The notes under the pieces were generated by a model that had not been told where the DNA came from, did no database searches, and saw only the letters and a program-made list of their open reading frames with translations. From Rhizobium sp. RCAM05350 (GTDB lineage: Bacteria; Pseudomonadota; Alphaproteobacteria; Rhizobiales; Rhizobiaceae): a DNA stretch of 64,000 bases. The position numbers were made by a program, and so were the translations under genes. Positions 1 to 9,405 of this stretch are shown piece by piece. Location: positions 62,001 to 126,000 of the forward strand of contig CP087975.1 in assembly GCA_024426085.1 (NCBI GenBank), read 5' to 3'. How positions within the stretch are numbered: position 1 is the stretch's first letter; every line of letters begins with the position of its first letter.

Positions 1-132
1 CTGCATATCAATGATGATGAGCGCCGTATTGTCGGGCCGAAGCGCGCCGTTATAGGGCCACGGATAGGGATCGGCGTCGATGTAGCTGAGGTTTTCGCCG
101 GTGGGTATTGCGGTCGTTGCAAGAGGGGTCAT
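1..132 (-). CDS. biuH: Biuret hydrolase-like cysteine hydrolase, N-terminal part
   Basis: Only the first 44 codons lie in the window; the gene runs off the left edge. It starts at the ATG at 132 with an AGGA-type ribosome site upstream. The visible protein carries the motif IDADPYPWPYNGALRPDN followed by LIIIDMQ. The Asp of IDMQ is the conserved acidic catalytic residue of isochorismatase-fold cysteine hydrolases. From memory this N-terminus closely resembles rhizobial biuret hydrolase, which converts biuret to allophanate and ammonia in the cyanuric-acid pathway. It lies 11 bases after the last permease of a BMP-type ABC transporter, which fits uptake of the substrate. The catalytic Cys and Lys lie outside the window, so a related ureidoacrylate or carbamoyl amidohydrolase remains possible. 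Confidence 0.75.
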   Translation of the reverse strand, partial: MTPLATTAIPTGENLSYIDADPYPWPYNGALRPDNTALIIIDMQ

Positions 133-143
133 GGCCGGATATC

Positions 144-1073
144 CTATTTCGTGATCGACAGGGCGCCCGGTGCGCCTGCGAGCGAGCGAGTGGGCGAGGA
201 GGTGGCGACGAGAATGACGAGGGTGAGCACGTAAGGGGCGGCGTAGAAGAGATAGTAGCCCTGCGTGACACCGACGGATTGCAGGGCCGGGCCAAGCGCG
301 CCGGCGCCGCCGAACAGCAGGGCTGCGAGGAAGCAGCCGATCGGGTTCCAGCGGGCGAAGATAACGAGGGCAACCGCCATCAGGCCCTGGCCGGAGGAGA
401 TGCCTTCGTTCCAGGAGCCCGGATAGAACAGCGAGAGATAGGCGCCGCCAACGGCTGCGAGCGAGCCGCCGACCGCGGTTGCCAAAAGTCGCACCGTATC
501 CGGATTGAGGCCCATGGCGCGGGCGGCATCCGAGCTATCGCCGACGACGCGCAGGATCAGGCCGACGCGGGTATTCTTGAACGCCCACCAGATCGCGACC
601 GACAGAAGCGCGCCGACGATGAACAGCACGTTGATGTTGAGCGCCGACTGAATCTGCGGCAGGTCCGACCAGCCACCGAGCGGAATGGAGGGCAGGTGCG
701 GTGCGACGGGCTGGATGAAGGGTTTGCCGAGGAAGAAGGCGAGGCCGAGCCCGAACTGCATCATGGCGATGCCGATGGCGATATCGTTGACCTTGGGGAA
801 CTTGCAGATCCAGCCATGGATCAGACCGAAAACTGCGCCGGTCGCCATGGCGGCGAGAACGCCGAGCCAGGGCGAATTGCTCATCACCGCGATGGCGTAG
901 GCCGTCATCGCACCGAAGACCAGCGTGCCTTCGAGACCGAGATTGATACGGCCGGAACGCTCGGTGATCGATTCCCCGAGGCTGACGAAGATGAACGGGG
1001 TGGAGACGCGGATGGCGCCTGCAAGGATGGCGAGGGGCACGCCCCAGAGGCCTATGCCGGTATCTTCCATCAT
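144..1073 (-). CDS. ABC transporter permease, BMP/nucleoside type, second subunit
   Basis: Inner-membrane permease of the family serving BMP-type (nucleoside or amide) importers, about 309 residues, almost entirely hydrophobic, with roughly eight to ten membrane segments. The family motif region SITERSGRINLGLEG lies near residue 35, and the segment VVGDSSDAARAMGLNP is the cytoplasmic loop that contacts the ATPase. I chose the ATG at 1073 because a strong ribosome site (AAAGGGAGG) lies six bases upstream. As written, the frame is also open into the preceding permease, giving one 691-codon frame. The separate start site argues that the fusion is not natural. It is followed 11 bases later by the biuret-hydrolase-like gene. 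Confidence 0.85.
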   Translation of the reverse strand: MMEDTGIGLWGVPLAILAGAIRVSTPFIFVSLGESITERSGRINLGLEGTLVFGAMTAYAIAVMSNSPWLGVLAAMATGAVFGLIHGWICKFPKVNDIAIGIAMMQFGLGLAFFLGKPFIQPVAPHLPSIPLGGWSDLPQIQSALNINVLFIVGALLSVAIWWAFKNTRVGLILRVVGDSSDAARAMGLNPDTVRLLATAVGGSLAAVGGAYLSLFYPGSWNEGISSGQGLMAVALVIFARWNPIGCFLAALLFGGAGALGPALQSVGVTQGYYLFYAAPYVLTLVILVATSSPTRSLAGAPGALSITK

Positions 1074-2219
1074 GCAGTCCTCCCTTTGAAATTGGGCATT
1101 TTCCAAAGGTCGGGATTGGAAGATCTTGAGCCGGCCGTAGAAGGTCTCGCAGAGTAGGATCACCACGAAGAGCGTGCCCTGAAGAACGAGCACCGTGGCA
1201 TCCGGCAGTCCCATGCGCCGCTGGATGAGGCCGCCCGACGCGTCGATGCCACCGAGCAGGATGGCGACGGGAATGATCGCCAGCGGATTATGCCGGGCGA
1301 GAAAGGCAACGAGAATGCCGGTATAACCGTATCCGGCAGCAAGCGATGCATTGGCGGACCCTTGCACGGCTGCCACCTCGATCATGCCCGCCAATCCGGC
1401 AAAGCTGCCGGCAAGGGCTGTAAAACCGACGATCAACCGTCCCACAGGCAGGCCTTGAATCTGGGCGGCGCGAACATTGCCGCCGGCGATGCGGGCGGCG
1501 AAACCGAAGCTGGTCGCCTCGATCAGGATCCACGAGACGATACAGGCGACGACGCCGATCGCCAGCCCCCAGTTGACGTCCATGCCGGGAATATTGCCGA
1601 GCATATAGTCTGCCGGCAGCGGCGCGGTCGATGGCTTGTTGAGACTGGCAGGGTCGCGCAATGGCCCCTCGATGAAATGGTTCATCAGGGCGATGGCGAT
1701 ATAGGCGAGCAGCAGCGAGGCGATGGTTTCGTTGACGCCGCGGTAGTGGCGCAGAACGCCGGAAAGCCCGATCCAGAGGCCGCCCATAATCATGCCGGCG
1801 ACCGCCATGACGGGGAGCACGATGATGGGCGAGACCGAGCCCACCAGCGGCAGGGCGGCAGCCGCTGCGGCGACGCCGCCGAGCACCACCGCCCCTTCGC
1901 CCCCGATGATGACAAGGCCGAGCCGGGCGGGAAAGGCAACGCAAAGCGCCGTGAGCAGCAGCGGGGCGGCCCGGCTCAGGCTGTTCTGGATGGAAAACCA
2001 GCTGCCGAAGCCGCCGGTATACATCAGCTTGAAGAGGTCGGCCGGCGACTTGCCGACCACCACGATGAAGATGGAAAAGAGCGCCAGGCCGGCAAGGATC
2101 GCCCCCAGCGAGATCACAACCGGCTCCGCCCGCCGCGCCAGCCATTCAAGCAGCGGCCTGAGGCTGCCGGCCTCGGCGGAAAAAGGAGAAAGCGTTGGTG
2201 TGTTCACCTCAATCGTCAT
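1070..2219 (-). CDS. ABC transporter permease, BMP/nucleoside type, first subunit
   Basis: Partner permease in the same transporter, about 380 residues, hydrophobic throughout, with a cytoplasmic N-terminal stretch of about 30 residues. The loop IAGGNVRAAQIQGLPVGR and the phrase GVNETIASLLLAYIA are typical of this permease family. As sequenced it reads through without a stop into the next permease. A one-base shift near codon 370 would end it at a TGA overlapping the next ATG (ATGA, 1070-1073), the usual coupled arrangement. I infer an indel and give that end. Its start at 2219 has an AGGGG ribosome site, 16 bases after the solute-binding protein gene. No ATPase gene of the transporter is visible in the window. 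Confidence 0.8.
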
Positions 2220-2235
2220 GACGCTCTACCCCTGT

Positions 2236-3368
2236 TTAAGATGTCGAGCCGACGACGCCCTCGACGAGATAGGCCATGCTTTCCAGTTCGATCGCGTCCT
2301 CGGCGAGCGCTTGGCCGGCGGTAACGGCATCGCCGCCCTTGTTGTCCTTGATCGGCCCCTTGAAAACGGAGAAACTGCCCTTCATCATGTCCGCCAGCGT
2401 CGCATCGAACTTCGTACGGGCTTCGGCCGACACACCCGGCCCGAGGGGGCTCATCTTGACGAAGCCGTCCTTCAGGCCGCCGCGGACGAAGTTGCCGAGT
2501 TTTTCGCCCGCCTGAGCCTTCTTGACGAAGTCGGTGTAGACATTGCCCCATGCCCATTCTGCGCCCGTGAGATATTTTTCAGGGGCGAGCGGGCTCTGAT
2601 TGGCATGGTAGCCACAGACGAAGGCGCCACGGCCGGCGGCCGTCTCAACAACCACCTTCGGGCTATCGACATGGCAGGTGATGACATCGGCACCCTGGTC
2701 GATCAGCGCGTTGGTGGCTTCTGGCTTCCTTCACCGCCAGCGACCATTCGCCGGTAAAGATCACCTGGCAGGTGATGGCCGAATCGACGGAACGCGCGCC
2801 GAGCAGGAAGGAATTAATATTCTGCAGCACCTGTGGAATGGGTTTTGCCACGACGAAGCCGATCTTCTTGCTCTTGGAGGCGTAACCGGCAGTAATGCCG
2901 TTCAGATACTGGCCCTGGCCGATATAGCCGAAATAGGACCCGGTATTCATCGGGTTCTTGCCCTCCTGCCAGAGGCCGCCGCAATGGCGGAACTGCACGT
3001 CAGGATATTTTTCCGCCATTGCCAGCATATGAGGGTCGAAATAGCCGAAGGAGGTCGGGAAGACGAGCCCCGCGCCGTCGAGATTGATCATCGATTCCAT
3101 CGTCTTCTGAACATCGACAGTTTCAGGGAACGTTTTCCTCTTCGACAACTGTTACGCCGGACATCGCCTTGATGACGGCCGCACCCTCGGCATGCGCCTG
3201 GTTATAGCCATAGTCATCCTTGGGGCCGACATAGATGAAGCCGACAGTCAGCGCAGCCTGGGCCAATGCCGGCATTGACAACAGCGACGGTGAAACTCCG
3301 ATTGCTGCGGCACCAGCGGCAGTTGTCTGCAGAAAATTGCGGCGTGTCATGGGAAGGAGTTTGGTCAT
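2236..3368 (-). pseudogene. BMP-family solute-binding protein (frameshifted)
   Basis: Periplasmic binding protein of the BMP/PnrA (nucleoside-type) family, first gene of the transporter operon. The N-terminus has a twin-arginine signal (MTRRNFLQT) followed by a hydrophobic stretch ending near PALAQA, so export by the Tat route is likely. The next stretch contains VGFIYVGPKDDYGYNQAHAEG, the family opening. The coding sequence is split by two single-base frameshifts, near 3130 and 2720; together the three pieces make a full-length protein of about 375 residues. The start at 3368 is preceded by GAGGAG. The frameshifts may be sequence errors, because all three pieces remain well conserved and free of stops. 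Confidence 0.8.
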
Positions 3369-3414
3369 GGCGGGCTCCTCGCGGCGTGATGCCGGGTTCG
3401 AAAAAGGTCACGAG

Positions 3415-3510
3415 AAACTGTATGCAATCGCCATGCCAGTATTTAAGCCATTGATTTTTTATCGATTTGTAATTTCTCTTTATCCGCCTCATGCAAACTG
3501 TATGCAATTA
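3415..3510. promoter_or_regulatory. Pair of identical TGTATGCAAT sites, 80 bp apart
   Basis: The 14-base string AAACTGTATGCAAT occurs at 3415-3428 and again at 3495-3508, exactly 80 bases apart, in the AT-rich gap between the transporter operon (start 3368) and the divergent GntR regulator (start 3714). A third TGTATGCA lies at 3681. Such repeated sites are what a FadR-subfamily GntR protein would use to control both genes. The binding role is inference. Confidence 0.5.
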
Positions 3511-3664
3511 TTTCCGTGATTGGTTTATTTTTAATCAGGATGAAAATTTAGACTCTGAGAACAAGCGAAAATGCGACAGTATTTCTACGCAGAGATTGAT
3601 GAGGGGCAATGCAATTAATATTATTGATATAAATCAATGGATTAATCCAATCATTGACATTATG

Positions 3665-3698
3665 GAATGCACATTGCATCTGTATGCAGTGTGCATTC
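3665..3698. promoter_or_regulatory. Imperfect palindrome, likely GntR autoregulatory operator
   Basis: The arms GAATGCACATTGCAT (3665-3679) and ATGCAGTGTGCATTC (3684-3698) are inverted copies with one mismatch, separated by CTGT. The site contains the same TGTATGCA core as the pair at 3415 and 3495. It ends 15 bases before the GTG start of the regulator, a position fitting autorepression. Confidence 0.5.
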
Positions 3699-3713
3699 AA
3701 GCAGATCTGATCC

Positions 3714-4391
3714 GTGAAACTTGCCAGAAAAAGAGAAATCGTCCGGTCCGGAACAACTGTCGAACAGATGGTTCGCTCGATTGCCGACCTGATCATTACC
3801 GGTGCCATGCGTCCGGGCGAGCGACTGGACGAGATTTCTCTAGCCAATCGTTTCGAAGTGTCCCGCACCCCCGTGCGCGAGGCCCTGGGGCAGCTCTGCG
3901 CCATCGGTCTCGTTGGCCGCGAGCCTAACAAGAGCGCCGTCGTTACCACCGTGACGCAGCAGCATCTGGCCTCGATGTTCGAAGCGATGGCCGAACTCGA
4001 AGGGATTTGTGCGCGTCTTTCGGCCGAGCGCATGACTGTGGATGAACGCCGGATGCTCGAGGCCGAGCACAAGGCGTCAGCCAAACTCGTGCATCGCGGT
4101 GCCGAGGATGGATATGAGGCGCACAATACCGATTTTCACACGCGCCTTTATCGCGGCGCACATAGCGACCATATCACCGATCTCGCAATGCAGACCCGCG
4201 CACGGCTTGCCCCGTTCCGGCGCGCTCAGTTCCGCATTTCCGGGCGACTGGCGCGCTCCTACAACGAACATGACGGTATCGTGGCGGCGATCCTGCGGGC
4301 CGATGGGCTTACGGCGGGTCAAGCGGCCTATGCCCATGTTTCCATTGTCAGCGACGCAAGTACCGTTTTCGCTCGCAGCGGCAATGACTAA
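3714..4391 (+). CDS. GntR-family (FadR/FCD subfamily) transcription regulator
   Basis: A 225-residue DNA-binding regulator. Residues about 15-75 form the winged helix, with GAMRPGERLDEISLANRF and the recognition-helix phrase VSRTPVREALGQLCAIGLV. The rest is an all-helical FCD ligand-binding domain with the expected His/Asp/Arg positions (for example HNTDFHTRLYRGAHS). The gene diverges from the biuret-type transporter operon and is probably its regulator, using the TGTATGCA sites in the gap. I keep the GTG start at 3714, which leaves a short basic N-terminal lead; an ATG at 3771 is possible but would cut into the winged helix. The frame is intact. Confidence 0.88.
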   Translation: MKLARKREIVRSGTTVEQMVRSIADLIITGAMRPGERLDEISLANRFEVSRTPVREALGQLCAIGLVGREPNKSAVVTTVTQQHLASMFEAMAELEGICARLSAERMTVDERRMLEAEHKASAKLVHRGAEDGYEAHNTDFHTRLYRGAHSDHITDLAMQTRARLAPFRRAQFRISGRLARSYNEHDGIVAAILRADGLTAGQAAYAHVSIVSDASTVFARSGND

Positions 4392-4493
4392 GGAAGTTAT
4401 CGGGCCACGACATCGCTGATGACCGGGCGTTACCGCAAAATTTGTTTAGACGTTATGGGCGACGTACTTGTTGGACCCCCGCCCCGCTATCCG

Positions 4494-4714
4494 TCAGTTC
4501 AGCTTTACGGACGGCTCACGTGCCCAGACGCGCAAATTGCCGACTTCTTCAAAGAACGTTGAAACCGTCTTCTTGTCCTTGAGCTCGATTGTGCCTTCAT
4601 CGAGGTCGCCCGCAATGCCAGCCTTTTCCAGAAGCGGGATGGCATCCGCCACGTATCCGATGAACTTGCAGTGCGTGAACGCGTCGGCGTCGCAGTCGGC
4701 ATGACCGCCCGCCT
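4494..4714 (-). pseudogene. katE: C-terminal remnant of large-subunit catalase (KatE type)
   Basis: About 70 codons end in a TGA at 4494-4496. The translated tail reads HADCDADAFTHCKFIGYV, then ADAIPLLEKAGI and VSTFFEEVGNLRVWAREP. This is the end of the DJ-1/PfpI-like C-terminal domain of clade II catalases (HPII/KatE). In-frame stop codons precede 4714 and no haem domain is present, so this is a scrap left by rearrangement. Assignment is from recalled family similarity. Confidence 0.7.
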
Positions 4715-4962
4715 GTTAGCTGGACGCAAATAGGCGGGCGCCTAGCAAGCCGATACAAACCGCACAGATAGTTGCACCCGGCAGCTCCCAAAAAGACGCA
4801 GCATTTGGCGGGGCTACGGCTGCCGAGGGCAGGCCCTTCGCCGTTGGAGCGCAAGACATTGATTTGTACATCATAATTTGAAAAGTAGGTGCGACGAATT
4901 GATCCGGATAGTCACGCATTTGATGTAAATGCCTGGGGTCAGCCTTCGGGGCTGATTTTCAA

Positions 4963-5410
4963 CTAACGCACGGTGAAGTAGGCGACAAAAATCAGCGACA
5001 AAACCATGGATGCCTTGATGAGGAATAGTGCAACCGTGGGGGCCATCGGGACAACGAGCTTAAACATACTCAGGTCCAGCGATGCTGGGGGACCGAATTG
5101 GTTGAGTTTGCAAAATCCCATGCGTAGCACCGGGATCGCCGAACCATTTGTAGACCGCAATACCTGCGCGGGGGAAGGCGATCGAGCGCAGTCCCTGTTT
5201 GGATTGATTGCCGCTATCTTCCGGATCAGGAGCGACGATATTTTCAACCCTGATCCCAAATTGAAATCGATTGGACAGGAAGACAGCCAGATCAGAACGG
5301 TATCCAATGCCTCCCGCAATTGATGTGCACGACACGTTGGTAGTTTGAATGGCGCGGTCAATAATTCTCAGTTTGAGAGATTCAACGAACTTTTGCTGGA
5401 TGGAAGACAT
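4963..5410 (-). CDS. Hypothetical protein with possible C-terminal membrane anchor
   Basis: No family is recognised. The start at 5410 is supported by a near-perfect ribosome site (AAAGGAGGG, about six bases upstream), which makes a real gene likely. The N-terminal part begins MSSIQQKFVESLKLRIIDRA and stays open to 5060. A shift to the neighbouring frame in the 5090-5160 region would continue it to a stop at 4963, adding a hydrophobic tail (VPMAPTVALFLIKASMVLSL) that looks like a single membrane segment. Whether the protein ends at 5060 or 4963 depends on whether a frameshift is real. Nothing nearby suggests a role. Confidence 0.4.
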
Positions 5411-5620
5411 AAAGCCCTCCTTTGTTGAGGCTAGGGCATAATAACCCTCAAGCGGTAGCGCCCGCATAAAATGCTGCCGAAGGCGTAACCGTGCGCCTTG
5501 AGGTTTCCTTTAGCAAGCGAATAGGGGACATTGCTGAATGCCACTCCGGATTTGCGGGACTATCTTCGACTCCATTGAAGTTCTGAAAAAGACAAATATA
5601 TCAGCCGAGCGTCTCTTATC

Positions 5621-6170
5621 ATGACGATGAGCGAACTGATCTTAATGGATGAGGAGCGCCTGGAAACGTTCTTTCGTCGCTCCGAGGGACTGGGAATGGA
5701 ACTGCGGCAGTGCAACAAGGACGGCAAGCGCATCCTTCACGATTTCAATCCGAATGAACTCTCCCTGGAGAGTTCGGGAGGATCGTGCAGTATGCGGCAA
5801 CCCAAAACACAGCGCGTCGTGGTCATCGACAGCCTTACAGGGTATCTGAACTCGCTGCCTCACCGCGATAAAGCCGTTCGCGATATTCAGTCGCTATTGA
5901 AATACCTCGCCCGGTCCCGTGTCCTGACGATGCTCATCGTTGCGCAGCCACGGGCTGCTTGGCCAGAATGTCGCCAACGGACGTCGATGTCGGTTCCTCG
6001 GCGACACGGTGCTTCTGCTGCGGGTCATGGAACGCGAGGGAAGGCTGCGTCGTAATATTACGGTGGTCAAAAAGCGGCACGGTCCGCACGACCTCGATGT
6101 CCTCGAATTACTGATCGAGAGCGGAAAGGTGAGCGTCGTTTCCTACAATCTTCTCTCCGACCCGAAATGA
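5621..6170 (+). pseudogene. KaiC-like RecA-fold ATPase, N-terminally truncated and frameshifted
   Basis: The C-terminal part of a KaiC-type ATPase, a family often found beside rhizobial sensor kinases. Recognisable stretches are VVVIDSLTGYLNSLP (Walker B region), IQSLLKYLARS, VLTMLIVAQ, then in another frame HGLLGQNVA, FLGDTVLLLRVMEREGRLRR and VVKKRHGPHDLDV. At least two frameshifts (near 5775 and 5945) separate these pieces, and no Walker A motif is present upstream, so the N-terminus is missing. The last codons overlap the start of the following HWE kinase by four bases (ATGA at 6167-6170), indicating translational coupling of ATPase and kinase. Confidence 0.7.
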
Positions 6171-7199
6171 GAGTGGTGCCGACCGACAGCGAGTTGGACT
6201 GGGTGCTCGTGCTTGCAACTTTTCGCAAGGACGCTGACTACCGTGGAGCTTTCCTTCGCGAACACAATATTGACGTGAAATCGGGCAGGGCGGCGACGAC
6301 CTGGAGCCGTTGCTTTCCTCAGCCCCGGGACATCATGATCATCTCCCATGAAGCCCTCAATCCCGCTGTTGTAGCGGCGATTGCAGCCACCTCGCTGAAC
6401 AGCCGGGCTGGTCCGAGGCGCCCATAATGAGCCTGTTGGAAGCGGGCAGCGCCACTCGCCCGCATTCGAAGCCAACTCTAAGCGGCCGGGTCGGGATGCC
6501 GGCTCTTCTTCTATCATCGTCCCGTCGCGCCGCTGGAACTGGTGAGCGGCATTCAGTCCAGTCTTCTGGTCAGGTTGCGCCAGCGCCAGGTCCGCGATTC
6601 CATCGAACGGGAGAGGGAGCTGCGGCTGGAGCTCAATCACCGGGTCAAGAATATTCTGGCGAGCGTCACCTCGATCTTCCAGATGACACGACGCGGGGCG
6701 GCCACGTTCGAGGACTTGGCCGTCGACTTTACAGGTCGCCTGCGGGCGCTTTCCAATGTGCATACCGCAGTCTTCGAGGCGGGTGGTGAAGAGGTATCGT
6801 TGTCAGCGATCGCGAACCTAACGGTAACGCCCTATAACAGCGACGGCGTGAGCCTGCATCAATGTAAGGGGCCAGGACATTCTTGTGAGCCGGGACGGCT
6901 GGAACTACCATCGCCCTTTGTCTGCACGAACTTATTAAGAACACCATCAAATACGGCGCGTTGTCTCATCCTGAATCGTGCGTCGATATCGTTTGGATGG
7001 TGGCCAAAGCCAGTGACCCAGTCTTGCCACTGAATTGGATCGAGGCAGGCCCGCCTGTAGGAGAGCCCACACGCCAAGGCTATTGGACGCGTTATGTGCG
7101 CTCCGCTCTGGGATCTCTGTTCGGTAGCGTTCCAGAAATCGCCCTCGCACCGGACGGCTTTTTCCAACGACCGGCTTTATCGATCTGAAATATAAGTGA
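6167..7199 (+). pseudogene. HWE-family histidine kinase with degenerate N-terminal domain (frameshifted)
   Basis: Cytoplasmic sensor kinase coupled to the KaiC-like gene. The N-terminal region (LVLATFRKDADYRGAFLREH and IMIISHEALNPAVVAAIA) looks like a receiver-like input domain. It is followed by the HWE phosphoacceptor box ELRLELNHRVKNILASV, whose His is the expected phosphorylation site, and by an ATP-binding region with HELI-type and YGALSHPES residues read across frames. At least four frameshifts (near 6300, 6430, 6830 and 6900) break the coding sequence. Restoring the last frame ends the protein GFIDLKYK at 7199. HWE kinases are concentrated in Rhizobiales. The next gene is a receiver protein, its probable partner. 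Confidence 0.7.
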
Positions 7200-7308
7200 C
7201 CCTTGGCGGATCATCCCCGTTACCCGCGCGTTGAGCGCGTTCGTCCGTATGTAAAAATGACATGTGTGCAACTGCGGTAAAGACGGAGCTTGTTGCGGAT
7301 AGCGTACA

Positions 7309-7667
7309 ATGGAATTACTGTTCTTGTCGTCGAAGACGAGGTGCTCGTGCGGATAGACGTGACGCTCGCTGGAGGAAGAGGGATTCAAGGTTTTTGAAGC
7401 ATCCAATGCGGACGAAGCAATCAAGGTCCTAGTCGCACACCCGGAAATCCATCTGATGTTCACAGACATCGATATGCCTGGCAGCATGGATGGCTTGAAG
7501 CTTGCGGCTGCCGTGCGATACAGGTGGCCGCCGGTCAAGATCATCATTACCTCCGGCCATCGCCACCTCAGTGACGACATGTTGCCCGTCGAAGGCTGTT
7601 TTTTGACAAGCCTTACGACGCGTCGTGGGTGGTGAGAACGATGAAACAGATGGTCGCGGCGAACTAA
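7309..7667 (+). pseudogene. Single-domain response regulator (frameshifted)
   Basis: A receiver domain of about 118 residues without an output domain. It reads ITVLVVEDEVLVR (acidic pocket), then after a frameshift near 7365 LEEEGFKVFEASNADEA, FTDIDMPGSMDG (phosphoacceptor Asp) and KIIITSGH. After a second shift near 7600 it reads FFDKPYDASWVV, containing the conserved KP pair. Such lone receivers usually pass phosphate from HWE kinases. It lies between two HWE kinases on the same strand, so it is probably their shared partner. The start is uncertain. Confidence 0.7.
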
Positions 7668-7694
7668 AGAATTCCTCCGTAATATTTAGCTGGG

Positions 7695-7718
7695 AGCCCT
7701 CTCTGCGGGCTTCTTCTT
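7695..7718 (+). terminator. Weak Rho-independent terminator after the response regulator
   Basis: A five-pair stem AGCCC/GGGCT (7695-7699 and 7707-7711) with a seven-base loop is followed by the T-rich run TCTTCTTTG. It lies 28 bases after the receiver gene stop. The short stem makes this only a moderate candidate. Confidence 0.4.
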
Positions 7719-7947
7719 TGTCCTCACGTCTTTAGAAATCATGCCGCGCAGCAGGCGGCGGAGTGGTATATTTAAAGACGAAAAGGAGCAATCCTCTCGT
7801 CCATCCCGGCTGGATCGAGGTGAAAAACTCGGACTTCCGATATGCTCGCTTGCAAACTATATTCCAGTCTGTAGCTGCAATTACTCTGGTTCCTGGCTGC
7901 AGAAAGCCGGCAATAGCTAACGCACTCTGCACTTGATGGAGCGACCA

Positions 7948-9405
7948 ATGACCTCTCTTTCGGTTGAGACAACGAGCAACGAAGCCAGGATAGAGGTGGG
8001 CAACACGGCCGATGACAAGCGGTTCCAGCCGCCGGGCGGGGACATGGTCGTTCAGGACATTCTCGAAGCTCTTCCTGAGCCGATATACACGACCGACGCG
8101 AGCGGTCGGATAACGTTTTATAACAGTGCGGCGGCTGCGATGTGGGGTGTCCGGCCTGAACTCGGCAAGAGCGAATTCTGCGGATCCTGGAAGCTTTATT
8201 GGCCCGACGGCAGATCATTACCGCACGACGAATGCCCCATGGCGACAGCATTGAAGGAAAAACGTGCCAATCGGGGCTTGGAGGCGATTACAGAGCGCCC
8301 CGATGGAACCCGCATTCCGTTCCTTGCTTTCCCAACACCGCTGTTTGATGGAGCGGGCAATCTTACTGGGGCCGTCAACATGTTGGTCGATCTGACCGAT
8401 CGTGCAGTTGCCGACGAGGCGGTCCAGCGGATTGCGGCCATCGTCGAATCCTCGGATGACGCGATTGTTGCCAAGGATCTGGATGGCGTCATCATCAACT
8501 GGAATCGCGGCGCCGAACGGCTCTTCGGCTACACTGCGGCAGAAGCCATAGGCAAGCCGGTCGCCATGCTGATTCCGCTCGACCGGCACAATGAGGAGCC
8601 GGATATCCTGAGCCGGATTCGCCGCGGCGAACGCATCGACCACTACGAGACGATCCGGCGACGTAAGGACGGCAGCCTGATTGAGATATCGCTCTCTGTG
8701 TCTCCAATCAGAAACCGTGAGGGTAGGGTCATCGGCGCGTCCAAGATCGCCCAGCACATCACAGAGCGCAGGCGCGCGGAAGAGCAGCAGCACCTCCTTA
8801 TCCGGGAGATGGATCATCGCGTCAAAAATTTGTTCACGCTCGCAGGCAGCCTTGTCTCGCTCAGCGCCCGCTCGGCAGACACGCCAGCCGAATTGGCTTC
8901 GGCGGTGCGAGATCGCTTGACTGCATTGGCCCGCGCGCATGCGTTGACAGTGCCACTAACCTCTCAAGCGAACGGTCGAACCGAGGCAGGCAACGGCGCT
9001 TCACACGTTGATTGGAACGATCCTCGCCCCGTATGACACGGGGTTGGACGGCCAATTGCCGCGCGCCTGATTGGCTTGGATGTTCCGATCGGCGGTTCTG
9101 CCGTCACGAGTTTCGCATTGCTGCTGCATGAGTTCGCCACCAACGCCGCCAAATATGGAGCCTTGTCCGTTCCCGAAGGTATAGTCGAGATTTCCTGCCA
9201 CGAGGACGGGGACCAGTTTATCCTGACATGGACCGAACGTGGAGGGCCGCCCGTCGATCGGCAGACCGATGGCAAAGGATTTGGTACTGCTCTCGGTAGG
9301 GCAACGGTCCGAAGCCAGTTGGGTGGGGAAATCGTCCGTGACTGGAAGCCTGAGGGTTTGTCGATCCGCCTTTCTGTGGCGCGGGATCTGCTCTGCTCCT
9401 CGTAG
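7948..9405 (+). pseudogene. PAS-PAS HWE histidine kinase (frameshifted)
   Basis: Soluble sensor kinase of about 480 residues when repaired. A first PAS domain (about residues 30-135) begins VQDILEALPEPIYTTDASGRITFYN, and a second (about 150-265) contains SSDDAIVAKDLDGVIINWNRGAERLFGY and a PAC tail SKIAQHITERRRAEEQ. The HWE dimerisation box IREMDHRVKNLFTLAG carries the phosphoacceptor His. The ATPase part has LLLHEFATNAAKYGAL, the N-box, and WTERGGPP with the family Trp/Glu. Two frameshifts near 8995 and 9066 split the kinase core. I chose the ATG at 7948 because GGAG lies six bases upstream. No membrane segment is seen, so the signal sensed is probably intracellular. Confidence 0.82.

Noticed and set aside
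108..1157. Long plus-strand open frame rich in Arg, Gly, Asp and Glu
   Set aside because: It lies antisense to a clear membrane permease; its composition is the usual shadow of a GC-rich hydrophobic gene and it has no family resemblance or ribosome site.
1290..2324. Second long plus-strand frame opposite the first permease
   Set aside because: Same explanation: mirror of a permease on the other strand.
4716..4919. Minus-strand 67-codon frame with a hydrophobic tail
   Set aside because: No ribosome site and no family resemblance; it overlaps junction DNA next to the katE scrap.
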